In this document: positions 60,360-64,000 of the stretch, piece after piece
How positions within the stretch are numbered: the stretch's first letter is position 1
Layout of the letters: each line of letters opens with the position of its first letter
NCBI GenBank assembly: GCA_017608295.1
Contig: JAFCGF010000002.1
Location: 219,202 to 283,201, forward strand
Source of the DNA: Candidatus Woesearchaeota archaeon
Lineage (GTDB): Archaea > Nanoarchaeota > Nanoarchaeia > Woesearchaeales > JAGVZT01
Direction of reading: 5' to 3'
Length of the DNA stretch: 64,000 nucleotides
The notes under the pieces: generated by a model
What the model was told of the DNA's origin: nothing
The model's database searches: none
The model's input: the letters and a program-made list of their open reading frames with translations, nothing else
Translations under genes and position numbers: made by a program

Positions 60360-61012
60360 GTGACATCGAACATCTGGACATGAAAAAAGCTGTCGAGGCA
60401 GTGCTTTTCTCAGTAGGGAAGAAAATATCCACCAAGGAGATAGCAAAGATTGTAGGCTGCCAGGAAGAGGCTGTGCTTGAGCACATCACAGGCCTTATCG
60501 AGGATTACCACTCACGGGATTCTCCCATCGTCATCCTCAGTGAGGGACGCTCATGGAAGATGACCATCCGCGAGACCTACCTGCCTGTGGTGCAGGCACT
60601 CATCCCCGAGGCTGAGCTCACAAAAAGCGTCCTCGAAACATTGGCAATCATCGCCTGGAAAGCTCCCCTCTTACAATCTGAAGTGGTGGAAATACGCTCC
60701 ACAAAGGCGTACGAGCACATCCATGCCCTTGTAGACCAGGGATTTGTGAATAAGGAAAGGAGCGGCCGCTCTTACCTGCTCAAGCTCACCCAGAAATTCC
60801 TTGATTATTTCGACCTGAAGAGCCCGGAAGAGATTCAAGATAAATTCTCCGAATACGGAAGCGTGAAGGGTCTTGTGGCGCTCTTCAACAGAAACCTCGT
60901 ACCTCAACCAGAACAGGAGGATTCAGAAGAGACTCCTGAAGAGAGCACTAAGGAAGAAGTGGGCGAAGCAGAAGAACCCGAGGAGTCTGAGAGCGACTCT
61001 GAAGAGGAATAG
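60356..61012 (+). CDS. scpB: Segregation and condensation protein ScpB
   Basis: A 218-residue ScpB with two winged helices: KAVEAVLFSVGKKISTKEIA and LETLAIIAWKAPLLQSEVVE, IRSTKAYEHIHALVDQGFV. It binds the kleisin of the SMC complex. The last 45 residues are almost entirely acidic (EETPEESTKEEVGEAEEPEE), as in many archaeal ScpB. The start overlaps the upstream stop. Confidence 0.92.
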   Translation: MSDIEHLDMKKAVEAVLFSVGKKISTKEIAKIVGCQEEAVLEHITGLIEDYHSRDSPIVILSEGRSWKMTIRETYLPVVQALIPEAELTKSVLETLAIIAWKAPLLQSEVVEIRSTKAYEHIHALVDQGFVNKERSGRSYLLKLTQKFLDYFDLKSPEEIQDKFSEYGSVKGLVALFNRNLVPQPEQEDSEETPEESTKEEVGEAEEPEESESDSEEE

Positions 61013-61014
61013 CC

Positions 61015-61158
61015 ATGCCCTTTCTCCTGCGGTGCCCGAGATGCGGGAATAATATGAAATACCAGCCGCGCGGACTCATTGAGGACAAGATCAAGAAGTG
61101 CGTATATTGCGGCTTCAGCATGACCGCGAGGAATTGTATCATCAAGCGCGTCCAGTGA
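61015..61158 (+). CDS. Small single zinc-ribbon protein
   Basis: A 47-residue protein with C7/C10 in CPRCGNNM and C29/C32 in CVYCGFSM, a four-Cys zinc ribbon, and a basic C-terminus (ARNCIIKRVQ). It begins two bases after the scpB stop, so it is cotranscribed. Likely nucleic-acid binding; the exact role is unknown. Confidence 0.78.
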   Translation: MPFLLRCPRCGNNMKYQPRGLIEDKIKKCVYCGFSMTARNCIIKRVQ

Positions 61159-61273
61159 TATTCCGGGAGCGTGTGCGGAAGTTATTTAAACCCCCTGCAT
61201 TCTCAATTTATCGTCGATAAAAGCATATTTTTCGCTCGATTCTGAGCCTTGAAAAAACGGCTGAAAACAAGGT

Positions 61274-63739
61274 ATGAAAATGGCATCTCCAAGTGAAGGG
61301 ACTGAGCAGGAAAGCCCTAGGCTGATTGAGGAGGAGATGAAGTCAGCATACTTAGATTACGCGATGAGCGTCATCATCGGGCGCGCACTGCCTGATGTCC
61401 GTGACGGCCTCAAGCCGGTACACAGGCGCATTCTCTACGCAATGGGCGAGATGGGGCTTACACACAAAAAGCCATATAAAAAGTCCGCCCGTGTCGTTGG
61501 TGAAGTTCTTGGAAAGTTTCACCCCCATGGTGACCTTGCTGCGTATGAAAGCCTTGTCCGCATGGCGCAAGACTTCTCCATGAGGTATCCTCTCGTCAGG
61601 GGTCAGGGAAACTTTGGCAGCATTGATGGCGATAATCCTGCTGCGATGCGTTACACCGAGACGCGCCTTAGGAAGCTCGCTGAGGACCTGCTTGAGGACC
61701 TTGACCAGGACACTGTCGATTTTCAGCCGAATTACGACGCTTCACTTAAGGAGCCCATAGTACTTCCTTCAAAAGTGCCTAACTTACTTCTCAATGGCTG
61801 CACTGGCATCGCAGTGGGTATGACCACAAATGTTCCGCCGTTTAACTTCAATGAAGTCATTGACGCAACTCTTAAGGTTCTTGATGAGCCTGAAGTCACG
61901 GGGCTTGACCTGCTTGAAGTCATGCCCGGCCCTGATTTTCCCACTGGTGGCATCATCATCGGTACAACAGGTATAAAACATCTCTTCGCTCAGGGGAAAG
62001 GACACATCATTGTCAGGGGAAAGACATCGCTGGAAAAGACAAAGAAAGGGAAAGACGCGATTATAATTACTGAGATTCCTTACCTGGTGAACAAAGCCAA
62101 GCTCGTCGAGGCGATTGCTAATCTTGTCAAAGAAAAACGTGTAAATGGCATCTCAGACCTTCGAGACGAATCTGACAGGGAAGGTATGCGGATTGTCATC
62201 GAACTGAAAAGGAATGAGGATCCTGAGATTGTGAAGAACCTCCTGTTCAAGTACAGCCGCCTCCAGTCCACATTCTCGGCAAACATGGTTGTGATTGTCG
62301 ATAACAGGCCGAAAGTACTCAATGTGTGCCAGATACTCAAGGAGTTCATCAAGCACCGTGAAGTGGTCGTGACCAGGAGGACACAGTATCAGCTGAAAAA
62401 GGCAGAAGAGCGCGCCCACATCCTTGAGGGTATAGTCAAGGCCCTGGACAAACTCGACCAGACTATTGCCGCAGTGAAGAAGTCTAAGAGCAGGAACGAG
62501 GCCTCACAGGCGCTCATAAAGCTCCTTTCAATAACTCCTACACAGGCAAAGGCCATCCTGGAGATGCGCTTACAGAGCCTCACCTCAATGGAGCAGGACA
62601 GTGTGAGAACTGAGCATGGAGAATTACTCAAGAAGATTATCGACTATAAGGATATCCTCGACAAGCCCGAGAGAATCATCTCAATCATCAGAAAAGAACT
62701 GGCAGAGATGAAGAAAAAATACGGCGACGAGCGCCGGACTGGCATAGAGCAGGGTGAAGAAACTCCTTTCATCATGGAAGACCTCATCAAGGAGGAGGAT
62801 GTCATTGTCACAGTTTCCAACGCAGGGTATGCGAAGCGTGTCCCCATAGATACATACAGGGTGCAGCACCGCGGCGGCAAAGGTATCATCGGCACGACAA
62901 CACGGGAAGGAGACTTTGCCAAGCACCTTTTCATCGCCTCAACACATACTTACCTATTGGCATTCACGACAAACGGAAAAGTGTACTGGCTCAAGGTGTA
63001 CAGGATACCTGAGGGATCGCGGCAGTCAAAAGGCAAGGCCTTTGTGAACCTTCTCAACCTCGAGAAAGGAGATCAGGTATCAGCAATCCTTCCGGTCGGC
63101 GATTTCAAGAACCTGAACACCTTCTTCATTACTAAGAAAGGCATGGTCAAGAAGACGTCTGTTGAATCCTATTCCCGGCCGCGCAGTACAGGCATCATTG
63201 CCATTAACCTCGTCAAAGGTGATGAGGTCGTGGATGTGCTGCTCACTTCCGGAAACGACGAAGTGCTTCTCATGACTAAACTTGGCATGTCCATCAGGTT
63301 CGACGAGGGGCAGACAAGGGAGATGGGCCGCAACACCATGGGAGTGCGGGGGATAAGAGTACGAAAGAACGACAATGTTATCTCAGGGGTGATTGTACAG
63401 CCCTCAAAGAGTCTCTTCACGATAACAGAGAACGGCTACGGCAAAAGGACGCCGTTCAGTGAGTACCGCCCACAGAACCGTGCTGGTATGGGGCTCATCA
63501 ATATCAAGACTGAAGGTCGCAATGGCGCTGTCGTCGACGCGAAATGCGTCACTCCAGACGATGAGCTCATGCTCATCAGCCGCAATGGCATCCTGATTCG
63601 TGTACCTGTGAGTGGCATCTCGGAAATTGGCAGAAACACTATGGGTGTGCGTGTGATGCGTGTAAAGGGTGATGACAAGGTGATAAGCGTCGCCAAGCTC
63701 ACTTATTCTGAAGAAGGGGAAGACGAACTCTCAGAGTGA
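61274..63739 (+). CDS. gyrA: DNA gyrase subunit A
   Basis: An 821-residue bacterial-type GyrA. The catalytic Tyr is in [16 protein letters not shown]. The breakage domain has [20 protein letters not shown] and [19 protein letters not shown]. The GyrA box QHRGGKG (consensus QRRGGKG) opens a six-blade beta-pinwheel with repeats such as [17 protein letters not shown]. It would wrap DNA and introduce negative supercoils with GyrB, which is not in the window. TTATTTAAAC near 61183-61192 suggests a leader of about 60 nt. The gene probably came from bacteria, as in other archaea with gyrase. Confidence 0.96.
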   Translation: MKMASPSEGTEQESPRLIEEEMKSAYLDYAMSVIIGRALPDVRDGLKPVHRRILYAMGEMGLTHKKPYKKSARVVGEVLGKFHPHGDLAAYESLVRMAQDFSMRYPLVRGQGNFGSIDGDNPAAMRYTETRLRKLAEDLLEDLDQDTVDFQPNYDASLKEPIVLPSKVPNLLLNGCTGIAVGMTTNVPPFNFNEVIDATLKVLDEPEVTGLDLLEVMPGPDFPTGGIIIGTTGIKHLFAQGKGHIIVRGKTSLEKTKKGKDAIIITEIPYLVNKAKLVEAIANLVKEKRVNGISDLRDESDREGMRIVIELKRNEDPEIVKNLLFKYSRLQSTFSANMVVIVDNRPKVLNVCQILKEFIKHREVVVTRRTQYQLKKAEERAHILEGIVKALDKLDQTIAAVKKSKSRNEASQALIKLLSITPTQAKAILEMRLQSLTSMEQDSVRTEHGELLKKIIDYKDILDKPERIISIIRKELAEMKKKYGDERRTGIEQGEETPFIMEDLIKEEDVIVTVSNAGYAKRVPIDTYRVQHRGGKGIIGTTTREGDFAKHLFIASTHTYLLAFTTNGKVYWLKVYRIPEGSRQSKGKAFVNLLNLEKGDQVSAILPVGDFKNLNTFFITKKGMVKKTSVESYSRPRSTGIIAINLVKGDEVVDVLLTSGNDEVLLMTKLGMSIRFDEGQTREMGRNTMGVRGIRVRKNDNVISGVIVQPSKSLFTITENGYGKRTPFSEYRPQNRAGMGLINIKTEGRNGAVVDAKCVTPDDELMLISRNGILIRVPVSGISEIGRNTMGVRVMRVKGDDKVISVAKLTYSEEGEDELSE

Positions 63740-63887
63740 GGCTCTGAGCAGTAATGGTTTTCTGCGAAGCTATAATAGTCATGCTGTGTCACTATCACGT
63801 GGTCGAGTACCTCTATACCAATCATTTCCCCCACCTTGACGAGATTCTTTGTTATCATGATATCTTCCTCGCTCGGCGTCGAGTCTC
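63703..63887 (-). CDS. radC: radC 3' exon (JAMM/JAB-domain protein), interrupted by intron
   Basis: Read on the minus strand from 63887, two bases complete a split codon and 60 further residues follow: [20 protein letters not shown], then [20 protein letters not shown] and a Ser/Glu-rich tail to TAA. This is the C-terminal end of RadC, whose motif HxHPSGD-x-TPS-x-ED is cut just after the expected Gly codon. The rest of the gene must lie beyond the intron, outside the window. The 3' end overlaps gyrA by 37 nt, convergently. Bases GA fit a GGA glycine codon if the 5' exon ends in G. Confidence 0.8.
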
Positions 63888-64000
63888 GTGGAGTAGAGAA
63901 AGGAGCGCCATACAGGGCTCACGCCTTGCGGTCTCTCCCTTCCCTCTCCCCGAACCGGACGTGCGCCTTTCAGCGCATCCGGCTCTCCATCAGACACTTA
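63888..64000 (-). mobile_element. Group II intron, 3' end (domains V and VI)
   Basis: On the minus strand, domain V is 63952-63985: 34 nt beginning GAGCCGG and ending CCGGTTC, with the GAAA-type loop and AGC triad of group II introns. Domain VI follows with a stem GGAGAGAGG-like/CTCTaCTCC carrying a bulged A at 63894, seven nt from the 3' end at 63888 (...CTCCAC). The upstream domains and any reverse transcriptase lie beyond the window. The element splits radC. The longer minus-strand frame across this junction is spurious. Confidence 0.8.

Noticed and set aside
63779..63997. 72-residue frame on the minus strand
   Set aside because: It runs across domain V, domain VI and the radC exon in the wrong frame; the intron and exon explain the sequence.
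1..64000. CRISPR array
   Set aside because: No regularly spaced direct repeats were seen.

Overview
The window is archaeal chromosome. It carries aEF1-beta, RPA, RadA and RadB, Sec61-beta, alpha-NAC, ThpR, an archaeal RNase P RNA, the archaeal order rps13-rps4-rps11-rpoD-tRNA-Leu-rpl18e-rpl13-rps9, and many TATA boxes 22-30 nt upstream of start codons with little or no leader. Small unassigned membrane proteins, ScpB, a bacterial-type GyrA and a very large envelope cluster suggest a DPANN lineage (Woesearchaeota/Pacearchaeota-like). That assignment is inference; no rRNA lies in the window.

Layout. (1) 1-0.8 kb: 3' end of trm1, aEF1-beta and a zinc-ribbon gene. (2) 0.9-36.5 kb: a surface-glycan cluster. 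It holds glycosyltransferases, three SAM methyltransferases, AsnB, a Wzx-like flippase, a carbamoyltransferase cassette with tiny membrane proteins and an SGNH protein broken by one in-frame TAG, three YfhO/GT-C-like giant membrane paralogs, B12-type radical SAM genes, a ribulose-phosphate epimerase-dehydrogenase fusion with a TIM-barrel isomerase and a double nucleotidyltransferase, a DUF4956-CotH-VTC triad, a dehydrogenase-GT2-GDPD operon and a nucleotide-sugar dehydrogenase. (3) 36.5-46.7 kb: two convergent, translationally coupled operons. Nearly all of their products begin with a basic K/R-G motif followed by one hydrophobic helix (prepilin-like). Many are Cys-rich, and the set includes a C39-like and an M23-like peptidase. 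This is the best candidate here for an undescribed system. (4) 46.8-54.6 kb: information processing (RPA, RadA, ThpR, uS2, RadB, RNase P RNA, Sec61-beta, NAC, MinD). (5) 55.1-61.2 kb: the ribosomal/RNA polymerase operon, with an unusual structured leader, followed by a duplicated DUF4406-like protein, an unknown gene, scpB and a zinc ribbon. (6) 61.3-64.0 kb: gyrA, then on the opposite strand the last exon of radC, interrupted in its catalytic JAMM motif by the 3' end of a group II intron that continues off the window.

How it fits together. The glycan genes can make activated sugars or polyols, modify them (amidation, carbamoylation, methylation) and flip them across the membrane. The YfhO-like, CotH/VTC and pilin-like proteins would act on the outer face. 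The pilin-like operons directly follow the nucleotide-sugar dehydrogenase, so glycan and appendage-like proteins may form one cell-surface programme.
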